This document shows positions 16,062 through 24,568 of a stretch of 40,900 nt of DNA, piece by piece. Made by a program: the position numbers and the translations under genes. Positions within the stretch are counted from its first letter, which is position 1; every line of letters starts with the position of its first letter. This DNA is from Streptacidiphilus carbonis (GTDB taxonomy: Bacteria; Actinomycetota; Actinomycetes; Streptomycetales; Streptomycetaceae). A model generated the notes under the pieces. The model saw only the letters and a list, made by a program, of their open reading frames with translations, was not told where the DNA came from and made no database searches. The stretch spans positions 54,910-95,809 of the forward strand of contig NZ_BBPM01000020.1 in NCBI RefSeq assembly GCF_000787775.1, given 5' to 3'.

Positions 16062-16565
16062 TCACGCCAGGGGAACCGGCCGCCCCGGCTGCTCCCCGCC
16101 CCGTTCCTTGATGTACTGCTCGGTCGGAACCATCACCTTGCGCCGGAAGACGCACACCACCGTGCCGTCCTGCTTGTACCCCTTGGTCTCCACGTACACG
16201 ATCCCCCGGTCCGACTTGGACTTCGACGGCGTCTTGTCCAGGACCACGGTCTCGCCGTAGATGGTGTCGCCGTGGAAGGTCGGCGCGATGTGCCGCAGCG
16301 ACTCGACCTCCAGGTTGGCGATCGCCTTGCCCGAGACGTCCGGCACCGACATCCCGAGCAGCAGCGAGTAGACGTAGTTGCCGACCACCACGTTCCTGCC
16401 GAAGTCGGTGGTCTCCTCGGCGTAGTTGCTGTCCAGGTGCAGCGGGTGGTGGTTCATGGTCAGCAGGCAGAACAGGTGGTCGTCGTACTCGGTGACGGTC
16501 TTCCCGGGCCAGTGCTTGTAGACCGCGCCGACCTCGAACTCCTCGTAGGTGCGCCCGAACTGCAT
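16062..16565 (-). CDS. MaoC-family hydratase, probable mesaconyl-CoA hydratase
   Basis: This is a hot-dog-fold enoyl-CoA hydratase of about 167 residues. The hydratase-2 type motif is seen as MNHHPLHLDSNYAEETTDFG (about residues 38-57), with the Asp and His that activate water, followed by VVVGNYVYSLLLGMSV. In the ethylmalonyl-CoA pathway a MaoC protein adds water to mesaconyl-CoA to give beta-methylmalyl-CoA, the substrate of the lyase encoded immediately upstream. ATG at 16565 has GGAGG seven bases before it; a GTG two codons earlier (16571) would overlap the lyase stop as GTGA. The proteobacterial enzyme is about twice as long, so this is the short actinobacterial form. Confidence 0.88.
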   Translation of the reverse strand: MQFGRTYEEFEVGAVYKHWPGKTVTEYDDHLFCLLTMNHHPLHLDSNYAEETTDFGRNVVVGNYVYSLLLGMSVPDVSGKAIANLEVESLRHIAPTFHGDTIYGETVVLDKTPSKSKSDRGIVYVETKGYKQDGTVVCVFRRKVMVPTEQYIKERGGEQPGRPVPLA

Positions 16566-16567
16566 GG

Positions 16568-17536
16568 TCACGCCTCCGGGATCTCGAACTTGGTGGTCCG
16601 CTGCATGCCGGCCGCACGGCCCTTCCCGGAGACGACCAGCGCCATCTTCCGGCTGGCCTCGTCGATCATCTCGTCGCCCAGCATCGCCGAGCCCTTCTTC
16701 CCGCCGGCCTCGGAGGTGCACCAGTCGTAGGCGTCCAGGATCAGCTCGGCGTGGTCGTAGTCCTCCTGCGAGGGCGAGAAGACCTCGTTCGCGGCGTCGA
16801 CCTGGCCGGGGTGCAGCACCCACTTGCCGTCGAAGCCCAGCGCGGCGGCCCTCCCGGCGACCTCGCGGTACCCGTCGACATTGCGGATCTGCAGGTAGGG
16901 GCCGTCGATGGCCTGCAGGTCGTTGGCCCGGGCGGCCATCAGGATCCGCATCAGGATGTAGTGGTAGGCGTCGGCGCCGTAGCCGGGCGGCTGCTCCCCG
17001 ACGACCAGGGTCTTCATGTTGATGGACGCCATGAAGTCGGCCGGGCCGAAGATGACGGTCTCCAGCCGGGGCGAGGCCTCCGCGATGGCGTCCACATTGA
17101 CCAGGCCCCTGGCGTTCTCGATCTGCGCCTCGATGCCGATCCTCCCGACCTCGAAGCCCATGGTCTTCTCGATCTGGGTGAGCAGCAGGTCCAGCGCGAC
17201 CACTTGCTGGGCGTCCTGGACCTTGGGCAGCATGATGCAGTCCAGGTTCTGGCCGGCGCCCTCGACGACGGTCACCACGTCGCGGTAGGTCCAGTGGGTG
17301 GTCCAGTCGTTGACCCGGACCACCCGGGTCTTCCCGGTCCAGTCGCCCTGGTTCAGCGCGTCGACGATGGTGTGGCGGGCGCCCTCCTTGGCCAGCGGCG
17401 CGCAGGCGTCCTCCAGGTCCAGGAAGACCTGGTCGGCGGGCAGCCCCTGGGCCTTCTCCAGGAAGCGCGGGTTGCTGCCGGGGACGGCGAGGCAGGAGCG
17501 GCGGGGGCGGAGGCGGTTCGCCGAAGCAGAAGTCAT
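16568..17536 (-). CDS. mcl: CitE/Mcl-family CoA-ester lyase (probable beta-methylmalyl-CoA/malyl-CoA lyase)
   Basis: This Mg-dependent TIM-barrel lyase cleaves beta-methylmalyl-CoA to glyoxylate and propionyl-CoA. It has the CitE-family blocks RSCLAVPGSNPRFLEKA, VFLDLEDACAPLAKEGAR (metal and active site), RVVRVND, GIEAQIENARGLVNVD (metal-binding glutamate) and KWVLHPGQVDAANEVF. At 322 residues it is typical of malyl-CoA lyases. Its ATG (17536) overlaps the meaA stop as ATGA, and the MaoC gene starts two bases after its own stop, so the three are translationally coupled. The name follows from this operon; a citramalyl-CoA specificity cannot be excluded from sequence alone. Confidence 0.9.
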   Translation of the reverse strand: MTSASANRLRPRRSCLAVPGSNPRFLEKAQGLPADQVFLDLEDACAPLAKEGARHTIVDALNQGDWTGKTRVVRVNDWTTHWTYRDVVTVVEGAGQNLDCIMLPKVQDAQQVVALDLLLTQIEKTMGFEVGRIGIEAQIENARGLVNVDAIAEASPRLETVIFGPADFMASINMKTLVVGEQPPGYGADAYHYILMRILMAARANDLQAIDGPYLQIRNVDGYREVAGRAAALGFDGKWVLHPGQVDAANEVFSPSQEDYDHAELILDAYDWCTSEAGGKKGSAMLGDEMIDEASRKMALVVSGKGRAAGMQRTTKFEIPEA

Positions 17537-19575
17537 GCGGTGAGGGTCTCTTCCTTGAGGTCCGAGGTGAGGTCCGAGAACGGGGACAGTCCGTGTGCGC
17601 GACGGATCTCGTCGACAATACGGCCGATGATGTGCGTGATTCCGAAGTCCTTCGGTGTGAAGACGGCGGCGACGCCCTGCGCCAGCAGGTCCTGCTCGTC
17701 CGCCGCCGGGATGATCCCGCCGACGATCACCGGCACGTCCTCCACTCCGGCCCGGCGCAGCCGCCGCAGCACGTCGGGGACGAGTTCGGCGTGCGCGCCG
17801 GAGAGGATGGACAGGCCGACGCAGTGCACGTCCTCGGCGACCGCAGCCGAGGTGATCTGCTCCGGCGTCAGCCTGATGCCCTGGTAGACCACCTCGAAGC
17901 CGGCGTCGCGCGCCCGGACCGCGATCTGCTCGGCGCCGTTGGAGTGGCCGTCCAGGCCCGGCTTGCCGACCAGCAGCCGCAGCTTGCCGGCGCCGATCTG
18001 CTCGGCGGTGACCCGCACCGCCTCGCGAACGGCCAGCAGCTCCGCGCCGCGCCCGCCCTCCACCGAGCCGGTGACCGGGGCGCCGCCGACGCCGGTGGGG
18101 GCGCGGTACTCGCCGAAGACCTCGCGCAGCGCGAAGGCCCACTCCCCGGTGGTCACCCCGGCCCTGACACAGGCCAGGGTGGCCGGCACCAGGTTGTCCT
18201 CGGTGGCCGCCCGGCGCTTGAGCTCGGCCAGCGCGGCCGCCGCCGCCTCCTCGTCGCGTTCCTTGCGCCACTGCGCGAAGGCCTCCACGACCGCTCGCTC
18301 CGCATCCGGGTCCACCTGCATGATCGCGGTGTCCAGGTCGGCGGTGAGCGGGCTGGGCTCGGTGGTCTCGAAGCAGTTGACGCCGACCACCCTGTCCTCG
18401 CCGGACTCGATCCTGGCCCGGCGCTCGGCGTGCGAGCCGACCAGCGCGGCCTTGAGGTAGCCGGACTCCACGGCCGGGGTGACCCCGCCCATGCCCAGCA
18501 CCTTGTCGATCTCGGCGGTCGCGCCCTCGACCAGCTCCCGCACCTTGGCCTCGACGACATGGCTGCCGTCGAACAGGTCGCCGTACTCCAGCAGGTCCGA
18601 CTCATAGGCCAGCACCTGCTGGATCCGCAGCGACCACTGCTGGTCCCAGGGCCGGGGCAGGCCCAGCGCCTCGTTCCAGGCCGGGAGCTGGACGGCGCGC
18701 GCCCGGGCGTCCTTGGACAGCGTCACCGCCAGCATCTCCAGCACGATCCGCTGGACGTTGTTCTCCGGCTGAGCCTCCGTCAGGCCCAGCGAGTTGACCT
18801 GCACCCCGTACCGGAAACGACGTTGCTTCTCGTCCTGGATTCCGTAGCGCTCCCGGGTGACGGAGTCCCAGATCCGGCCGAAGGCACGGAGCTTGCACAT
18901 CTCCTCGACGAAGCGGACGCCCGCGTTGACGAAGAAGGAGATCCGGGCGACCACCTCGCCCATCTGCTCCGGGGCGACCTGGCCGCTGTCCCGGACGGCG
19001 TCCAGCACCGCGATCGCGGTGCACATCGCGAAGGCCAGCTCCTGGACCGGGGTGGCCCCGGCCTCCTGGAGGTGGTAGCTGCAGATGTTGATCGGGTTCC
19101 ACTTGGGGATGTTCGCCACGGTGTAGGCGATCATGTCGGTGGTCAGCCGGATGCTGGGCCCGGGCGGGAACACGTGCGTCCCGCGTGACAGGTACTCCTT
19201 GATGATGTCGTTCTGGGTGGTGCCGGTGAGCTTGGCGATGTCCGCGCCCTGCTCCTCCGCGACGACCTGGTACATGGCCAGCAGCCACATGGCGGTGGCG
19301 TTGATCGTCATGGAGGTGTTGGTGCGTTCCAGCGGGATCCCGTCGAACAGCGCCCGCATGTCGCCGACATGGCCGACCGGCACGCCGACCCGGCCGACCT
19401 CGCCCTTGGCCAGCACGTGGTCCGGGTCGTAGCCGGTCTGCGTCGGCAGGTCGAAGGCGACGGAGAGGCCGGTCTGACCCTTCGCCAGGTTCTTGCGGTA
19501 CAGCTCGTTCGACGCGGTCGCGGAGGAGTGCCCCGCGTACGTCCGCATCAACCAGGGACGGTCTCGCTCGGTCAT
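17533..19575 (-). CDS. meaA: Adenosylcobalamin-dependent ethylmalonyl-CoA mutase (MeaA)
   Basis: This radical enzyme rearranges (2R)-ethylmalonyl-CoA to (2S)-methylsuccinyl-CoA. The N-terminal catalytic barrel starts RPWLMRTYAGHSSA and has GLSVAFDLPTQTGYDPD, TNTSMTINATAMWLLAMY and PGPSIRLTTDMIAYT. The C-terminal B12 domain (about 530-670) carries GKPGLDGHSNGAEQ, whose His is the lower cobalt ligand, then GLSILSGAH and VIVGGIIP. At 680 residues in a single chain it matches MeaA/Ecm rather than two-subunit methylmalonyl-CoA mutases. Direct coupling to ccr, whose product is its substrate, supports the ethylmalonyl assignment. It starts three bases after the ccr stop and overlaps the lyase gene by four. 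The cobalamin-regulated cobD at the left edge belongs to the pathway that makes its cofactor. Confidence 0.94.
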   Translation of the reverse strand: MTERDRPWLMRTYAGHSSATASNELYRKNLAKGQTGLSVAFDLPTQTGYDPDHVLAKGEVGRVGVPVGHVGDMRALFDGIPLERTNTSMTINATAMWLLAMYQVVAEEQGADIAKLTGTTQNDIIKEYLSRGTHVFPPGPSIRLTTDMIAYTVANIPKWNPINICSYHLQEAGATPVQELAFAMCTAIAVLDAVRDSGQVAPEQMGEVVARISFFVNAGVRFVEEMCKLRAFGRIWDSVTRERYGIQDEKQRRFRYGVQVNSLGLTEAQPENNVQRIVLEMLAVTLSKDARARAVQLPAWNEALGLPRPWDQQWSLRIQQVLAYESDLLEYGDLFDGSHVVEAKVRELVEGATAEIDKVLGMGGVTPAVESGYLKAALVGSHAERRARIESGEDRVVGVNCFETTEPSPLTADLDTAIMQVDPDAERAVVEAFAQWRKERDEEAAAAALAELKRRAATEDNLVPATLACVRAGVTTGEWAFALREVFGEYRAPTGVGGAPVTGSVEGGRGAELLAVREAVRVTAEQIGAGKLRLLVGKPGLDGHSNGAEQIAVRARDAGFEVVYQGIRLTPEQITSAAVAEDVHCVGLSILSGAHAELVPDVLRRLRRAGVEDVPVIVGGIIPAADEQDLLAQGVAAVFTPKDFGITHIIGRIVDEIRRAHGLSPFSDLTSDLKEETLTA

Positions 19576-19578
19576 CGG

Positions 19579-20931
19579 CTATTCACCCCTGAAGCGGTTG
19601 ATCGCAGGCAGGTGCTTGGCCCGCAGCTCCTCGTCGCGGACGCCCAGGCCCTCGCTCGGGGCCAGGCAGAGCACGCCGACCTTGCCCTGGTGCTTGTTGT
19701 GGTGGACGTCCAGCGCCGCCTGCCCGGTCTCCTCCAGGGTGTAGGTCCTGGAGAGGGTGGGGTGGATCTTCCCCTTGGCGATCAGCCGGTTGGCCTCCCA
19801 GGCCTCGCGGTAGTTGGCGAAGTGCGAGCCGACGATGCGCTTCAGCGACATCCAGAGATAGCGATTGTCGTACTGGTGCATATAGCCACTTGTCGATGCG
19901 CAGGTGACGATGGTGCCGCCCTTGCGGGTCACGTACACGCTCGCGCCGAAGGTCTCCCGGCCCGGGTGCTCGAAGACGATGTCGACGTCCTCACCGCCCG
20001 TCAGCTCGCGGATCCTGCCGCCGAGCCGCTTCCACTCCCGGGGGTCCTGGTTGTTCTCGTCCTTCCAGAACTTGAACCCCTCGGCGCTGCGGTCGATGAT
20101 CGCCTCGGCGCCCATCGCCCGGCAGATGTCGGCCTTGGCGTCGTTGGAGACCACGCAGATCGGCGTCGCACCGCCGGCCAGCGCGTACTGGGTCGCGTAG
20201 GAGCCGAGGCCGCCGCTGGCGCCCCAGATCAGCACGTTGTCGCCCTGCTTCATGCCGGCGCCGTTGCGGGAGACCAGCTGCCGGTAGGCGGTGGAGTTCA
20301 CCAGGCCCGGGGAGGCGGCCTCCTCCCAGGTCAGATGGGCCGGCTTGGGCATCAGCTGGTTGGACTTCACCAGGGCGATCTCGGCCAGGCCGCCGAAGTT
20401 GGTCTCGAAGCCCCAGATCCGCTGCTCCGGGTCGAGCATGGTGTCGTTGTGGCCGTCCGCGCTCTCCAGCTCGACGCTGAGGCAGTGCGCGACCACCTCG
20501 TCGCCGGGCTTCCAGGCGTGCACCCCGGGGCCGGTGCGCAGCACCACGCCCGCCAGGTCCGAACCCAGCACGTGGTAGGGCAGGTCGTGCCGCGCGGTCT
20601 CCGGCGAGAGCCTCCCGTAGCGCTCCAGGAAGGAGAAGGTGGAGACCGGCTCGTAGATGGAGCTCCACACGGTGTTGTAGTTCACCGCGCTGGCCATCAC
20701 CGCGACCAGGGCCTCGCCCGGGCCGAGCTCGGGCACGGGGATCTCGTCCAGGTGCAGCGACTTGCGCGGGTCCTTGTCGCGGCTTTCCTGGCCGGCGAAC
20801 ATCTGCTCCTCGTCCCGGTGGAGCGTGACCGCCCGGTAGGACTCGGGGACGTCGAGCGCGGCGAAATCGGCCGAACTGGCGTCCCGGCTGGTGATCGCTT
20901 CGAGGATGCTCTTCATGGCAGGAGCCTTCAT
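19579..20931 (-). CDS. ccr: Crotonyl-CoA carboxylase/reductase
   Basis: This NADPH-dependent medium-chain dehydrogenase-family enzyme reductively carboxylates crotonyl-CoA to (2S)-ethylmalonyl-CoA. It is the key carbon-fixing step of the ethylmalonyl-CoA pathway and the source of an unusual polyketide extender unit. The NADPH site is IWGASGGLGSYATQYA. The four CO2-positioning residues known from the Kitasatospora setae enzyme (Asn81, Phe170, Glu171, His365) are all present, in SAVNYNTVW, WGFETNFGG and GSHFANYREA. Counted from the second methionine (20916) they fall at exactly 81, 170, 171 and 365. I chose ATG 20931 because it has GGAGG five bases upstream; the 20916 start is possible. First gene of the coupled run ccr-meaA-mcl-maoC. 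A 398-base upstream region with operator-like repeats separates it from the TetR gene. Confidence 0.96.
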   Translation of the reverse strand: MKAPAMKSILEAITSRDASSADFAALDVPESYRAVTLHRDEEQMFAGQESRDKDPRKSLHLDEIPVPELGPGEALVAVMASAVNYNTVWSSIYEPVSTFSFLERYGRLSPETARHDLPYHVLGSDLAGVVLRTGPGVHAWKPGDEVVAHCLSVELESADGHNDTMLDPEQRIWGFETNFGGLAEIALVKSNQLMPKPAHLTWEEAASPGLVNSTAYRQLVSRNGAGMKQGDNVLIWGASGGLGSYATQYALAGGATPICVVSNDAKADICRAMGAEAIIDRSAEGFKFWKDENNQDPREWKRLGGRIRELTGGEDVDIVFEHPGRETFGASVYVTRKGGTIVTCASTSGYMHQYDNRYLWMSLKRIVGSHFANYREAWEANRLIAKGKIHPTLSRTYTLEETGQAALDVHHNKHQGKVGVLCLAPSEGLGVRDEELRAKHLPAINRFRGE

Positions 20932-21161
20932 GGTTGCCTCCGGCGGCTTCCCCGCTTGAGGGGTGCGGGGACGTCTGTTGGGGGTACCGGGAACGGACAC
21001 CGGTGCTGAGGGTGTGGTTGTTGCTTGCTGGGCTGCGCTTCAGTCGCTCAGTCGCGTACGGGTGGGGCTGCTGCTGCCGACCGCCCGCACCAGGGTGTTG
21101 CGCGGGCCCTGGACATGGCGCGCCAGGGTGGGGAGCCGCGGCGCCGCGACCAGTGGGTAAC

Positions 21162-21207
21162 AACGTACTGGCACCCTGTGCCACTCGTAAAGACACTGCG
21201 TGCCACT
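21162..21207 (-). promoter_or_regulatory. Candidate ccr promoter with two operator-like repeats
   Basis: TGGCAC-CCT-GTGCCA (21169-21183) is a perfect inverted repeat. Its half GTGCCACT recurs 22 bp away (21178-21185 and 21200-21207), two helical turns apart on the same DNA face; at the second site the other half is degenerate. On the minus strand, TTTACG (21186-21191) and TACGTT (21162-21167) are 18 bp apart and could be -35 and -10 boxes, with the perfect repeat exactly in the spacer. This would suit repression by the neighbouring TetR protein. The promoter would leave a leader of roughly 220 bases before ccr. Inferred by eye. Confidence 0.45.
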
Positions 21208-21264
21208 AATTTCTCATCAGTAGACGTGAGCGTCATCACCTGGCAACACATACCCCAAGGCATG

Positions 21265-21301
21265 CGTCAGGCCCCTCCCGGCACGCCGGAGGGGCCTGAC
21301 G
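21265..21301 (-). terminator. Hairpin terminator after the TetR gene
   Basis: A perfect 14-bp stem (CGTCAGGCCCCTCC at 21265-21278 with its complement at 21288-21301) closes a nine-base loop. It starts 28 bases after the TetR stop codon and separates the regulator from the ccr promoter region, so ccr should have its own promoter. No U-tract follows. Confidence 0.85.
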
Positions 21302-21329
21302 ATTCTGCTCTGACCTGCGGCTACGCCGC

Positions 21330-22193
21330 CTATTTGGCCCCGAGGGCGGTGCGGATGCTCTGCAGCACCTCGTCCAGCGGGGCATCGGTACGGGCCACGG
21401 TGATCAGCACCTCACCCGAAGGGGTGGCACTCACCGCGCTCTCCACCGCGCTGCTCAGCGTCTCGGCGACCCCATGGGTGGCACTGGGTGCCAGCTGCGA
21501 TGCCCCGGCCGAGGGGGCGTTCCCCCAGAAGGTCCGCCGGATCACCTCGAAGGCGTGGTCCAGCTGCGGCTCGACCTCGCCCCGGCCGCCGGACCGCAGC
21601 CAGCGCCGCAGCACATGGTTGTGCGCCGCGACCACGGCCGCCGCCGACACCTCGGCGAGCATCGCGTCGTCGCCGACCCCGCGCTCCCAGCCGCCGGAGG
21701 ACTGCCCGGTGGTGTCGAAGCGCCCCAGCAGGTACCGGGTGAACAGCCTCTCGTAGCGGGCCACCACCGCGATCTCGCGCTCGCGCAGCGTCGGCACCTG
21801 CCGGATCAGCCGGTACCGGGCCACCGAGACGCCGGGGGTGGCCGCGTACATCCGCAGCACCTCCTTGATGCCCCGGCAGACCACGTCCAGCGGATGCTCC
21901 GCCGGATCGGCGCCGGCCAGCAGGTCGGCGACCCGGACCAGGGTGTCGTCGTGGTCCGGGAAGATCGCCTCCTCCTTGGACCGGAAGTAGCGGAAGAAGG
22001 TGCGTCTGGCCACGCCGGCGGCGGCGGCGATCTGGTCGACCGTCGTCTCCTCGTAGCCCTGGTTCGCGAACAGCTCCATGGCCGCCGCCGCCAGGTCCTG
22101 GCGCATCTGCTGCCGCTGCGCGGTCACCCGCCGCGGACTGCCGTTGGCCTGCTCGACCGCCACTACCGTCCCGCCGTTGTCTTCCCCGCTCAT
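21330..22193 (-). CDS. TetR/AcrR-family regulator of the ethylmalonyl-CoA genes (inferred target)
   Basis: The N-terminal DNA-binding domain is clear at residues about 22-70: RQDLAAAAMELFANQGYEET, then AAAAGVARRTFFRYFRSKEE. The remainder is a helical ligand-binding and dimerisation domain. At 287 residues it is longer than a plain TetR (about 200), the extra length being a C-terminal tail with a possible small domain (SGEVLITVARTDAPLDEVLQ). ATG at 22193 is taken; no strong binding site is visible. It lies between the hydroxyacyl-CoA dehydrogenase and ccr on the same strand. A CoA ester such as crotonyl-CoA or 3-hydroxybutyryl-CoA would be a sensible ligand, but that is inference. Confidence 0.88.
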   Translation of the reverse strand: MSGEDNGGTVVAVEQANGSPRRVTAQRQQMRQDLAAAAMELFANQGYEETTVDQIAAAAGVARRTFFRYFRSKEEAIFPDHDDTLVRVADLLAGADPAEHPLDVVCRGIKEVLRMYAATPGVSVARYRLIRQVPTLREREIAVVARYERLFTRYLLGRFDTTGQSSGGWERGVGDDAMLAEVSAAAVVAAHNHVLRRWLRSGGRGEVEPQLDHAFEVIRRTFWGNAPSAGASQLAPSATHGVAETLSSAVESAVSATPSGEVLITVARTDAPLDEVLQSIRTALGAK

Positions 22194-22270
22194 GACCGGA
22201 ACGCTACACGCCGGGGCCGCCCGGACGGGCACCCTGAACGGCCCGTTCCCGCGTCCCCGCAGCGGCGCCG

Positions 22271-24085
22271 TCACCGGCGCGCGTGGTCACGGAAGCCGCG
22301 CCCGGTCTTGCGCCCCAGGCATCCGGCCGCCACCAGGTGCTCCAACAGCGGGGCCGGGGCCAGCCCGGGCTCGCGGAACTCGCCGTGCAGCACCTTCTCG
22401 ATGGTCAGCGAGACATCCAGGCCGACCACGTCCAGCAGGGCGAACGGGCCCATCGGGTAGCCGCAGCCCAGCCTCATCGCGGTGTCCACGTCGTCGACCG
22501 AGGCATAGTGCTCCTCGATCATCCGCACCGCGTCGTTGAGGTAGGGGAACAGCAGCGCGTTGACGATGAAGCCGGCCCGGTCGCCGCACTCCACCGGGTG
22601 CTTGCGCACCGCGGTGCACAGCTCCAGCACGGTGGCGGTGACATCGGGCCCGGTCAGCACCGTGCTGACCACCTCCACCAGGCGCATCGCCGGGGCCGGG
22701 TTGAAGAAGTGCATCCCCACCACGTCCTGCGGGCGTCCGGTGGCCATCGCGCACTGGATCACCGGCAGGCTGGAGGTGGTGGTCGCCAGCACCGCACCCG
22801 GCCGGCAGATCTTGTCCAGCGCCGCGAACAGCTCCTGCTTGACCGCCAGGTCCTCGGCGACAGCCTCCAGCACCAGATCGGCGGAGGCCAGGTCCTCCAG
22901 CGAGGCGGACGCGACCACCCGCGCCAGCGCCGCGTCCCGGTCCGCCTCGCTGAGCCGTCCCTTGGACACCATCCGCTCCAGCGACTTCGCCATCGCGGCC
23001 TTGGCCTGGTCCGCCTTCTCCTGGCTGCGGGCGACCAGGGTGACGGCGTAGCCGGCCTTGGCGAAGACCTCGGAGATCCCGGTCGCCATGGTGCCCGACC
23101 CGCAGACGCCGACTCTGTCGATCCGGCGTCCCGCCGCCCGGACGGCGGCGCCGTCCGACTGCTGCTCCGGCACCGGCTGGGACGAGCCCGGCGCGGCATA
23201 GGTGTAGAAGCCGCGGCCGGTCTTGCGTCCCAGCAGGCCTGCGGCCACCAGCTGGCCCAGGATCGGCGCGGGGGCGTGCAGCCGGTCGTGCGACTGCGCG
23301 TACATCGCTTCCAGCACGGTCTTGGCCACGTCGACGCCGATCAGGTCGAGCAGCGCCAGCGGGCCCATCGGCAGGCCGCAGCCGAGCCGCATCGCCGCGT
23401 CGATGTCCTCGCGGGTGGCGTAGCGGGACTCCAGCATCGCCGCCGCCTGGTTGAGGTAGGCGAACAGCAGTCCGTTGACGATGAAGCCGGGACGGTCGCC
23501 TGCGGCGACCGGGGACTTGCCCAGGTCCCGGCTGAACGCGGCGGCGGCCTCGGCCACCTCGGCGCCGGTCAGCACCGTGCGGACGACCTCGACCAGCTCC
23601 ATCACCGGGGCCGGGTTGAAGAAGTGCAGCCCGATCACCCGCTCGGGCCGCTGGGTCGCCGCGGCGATCCGGGTCACCGACAGCGCGGTGGTGCCGGTCG
23701 CCAGCACCGTCTCTGCCGGGCAGATCCGGTCCAGCTCGGCGAACAGCTCACGCTTGGACTCCAACTGCTCCGGGATCTCCTCGATCACCAGCTGCGCCCC
23801 GGCGGCAGCGGCGAGATCGTGCCCGACGCTGATCCGTCCGAGCAGCTCGGCGCGCTCCCCGGCGGTGATCCGCCCGCGCTCCACGGAGTGCGCCGTCGAC
23901 TCCTCGATCCGCCGCAGCGCGGCCTCGGCCGCGGCGGCGTCCAGCTCGACGCCGATCACGCGGCGCCCGCTGCGCGCGGTGATCTCGGCGATGCCGGCCC
24001 CCATGGTGCCGAGGCCGACGACGGCGACGACGGGGAAGGGTGCGAGGCCGGGGGCGGGTTCGGGGGTGTGCTCAGTCAGGGTCAT
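22271..24085 (-). CDS. 3-hydroxyacyl-CoA dehydrogenase, tandem double-domain form
   Basis: This enzyme oxidises or reduces 3-hydroxybutyryl-CoA/acetoacetyl-CoA and so feeds crotonyl-CoA to Ccr. The 604-residue protein is two complete dehydrogenases joined head to tail. The first NAD motif is VVGLGTMGAGIAE near residue 20 and the second is VCGSGTMATGISE near 330. Each half has the catalytic histidine block HFFNPAP and its own C-terminal domain (RLGCGLPMGPLALLDLIG and RLGCGYPMGPFALLDVVG), ending in LGRKTGRGF. Single-domain homologues are about 280-300 residues. Both halves keep the catalytic residues, so both may be active. ATG at 24085 has GAGGAG nine bases upstream. The TetR gene follows after 77 bases, so the two may share a transcript. 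Confidence 0.92.
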   Translation of the reverse strand: MTLTEHTPEPAPGLAPFPVVAVVGLGTMGAGIAEITARSGRRVIGVELDAAAAEAALRRIEESTAHSVERGRITAGERAELLGRISVGHDLAAAAGAQLVIEEIPEQLESKRELFAELDRICPAETVLATGTTALSVTRIAAATQRPERVIGLHFFNPAPVMELVEVVRTVLTGAEVAEAAAAFSRDLGKSPVAAGDRPGFIVNGLLFAYLNQAAAMLESRYATREDIDAAMRLGCGLPMGPLALLDLIGVDVAKTVLEAMYAQSHDRLHAPAPILGQLVAAGLLGRKTGRGFYTYAAPGSSQPVPEQQSDGAAVRAAGRRIDRVGVCGSGTMATGISEVFAKAGYAVTLVARSQEKADQAKAAMAKSLERMVSKGRLSEADRDAALARVVASASLEDLASADLVLEAVAEDLAVKQELFAALDKICRPGAVLATTTSSLPVIQCAMATGRPQDVVGMHFFNPAPAMRLVEVVSTVLTGPDVTATVLELCTAVRKHPVECGDRAGFIVNALLFPYLNDAVRMIEEHYASVDDVDTAMRLGCGYPMGPFALLDVVGLDVSLTIEKVLHGEFREPGLAPAPLLEHLVAAGCLGRKTGRGFRDHARR

Positions 24086-24323
24086 GGCTGGGTACTCCTC
24101 GGGGAGCGCCGCGCCCGCCGGAAGAGTCCGGCAGGGTCGCGCGGCAGAGAATGAGGGGGGGTACACGGCGCGACTGAGGTCACCGTGCGGAGAAGCGGCA
24201 CTGCCCGGTCCGTTGATGGGACGGCGTGCCGTTGCATCAGACAGCCAACCCGTCGCTGCGGCTCCCGACGCGGACTGGGCTGGTGCGGACACTGTACCGG
24301 CGTTACCCGCAGGTAGGAAGGGG

Positions 24324-24554
24324 CTACTGCGCGGCTTCGCCGTAGCGGGGCAGTTCGGCGGTGTCGACGACCCAGTCACCGACCGGAATCCCGTCGCCGA
24401 AGACATAGGGCACATGGGCGTCGTACACGGCGCGGCCGTTGCGCCGAATGATCTGCCAGTAGTGCTGCGCGGTGCCGTCGCGCGGATCGACGATCAGGTA
24501 GTGGGGCGGCTCGTCCCAGCTGGGAAACCCTCGTGCGCACGGTGCCCGCGCCGC
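24324..24554 (-). pseudogene. C-terminal remnant of a Uma2-family (DUF820) nuclease-like protein
   Basis: The minus strand has an open frame ending at TAG (24324) that reads SWDEPPHYLIVDPRDGTAQ, then VYDAHVPYVFGDGIPVGDW and DTAELPRYGEAAQ. This pattern (a YLIVDPRDGT strand, then FGD with a final DT-E-P block) is the C-terminal third of Uma2-type proteins, which are usually about 190 residues and share a PD-(D/E)XK-like fold. No start codon precedes the conserved part. An in-frame TAG occurs at 24555-24557, and the DUF4037 gene occupies the place of the missing N-terminus. It is therefore a broken gene, probably cut by a rearrangement. The family name rests on pattern recall. Confidence 0.55.
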
Positions 24555-24568
24555 CTACGCTTCCGGGC

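Noticed and set aside
22283-24154. Open frame of 623 codons on the plus strand opposite the double dehydrogenase
   Set aside because: Arg/Gly/Gln/His-rich shadow with no motif; the opposite strand encodes two complete dehydrogenase units.
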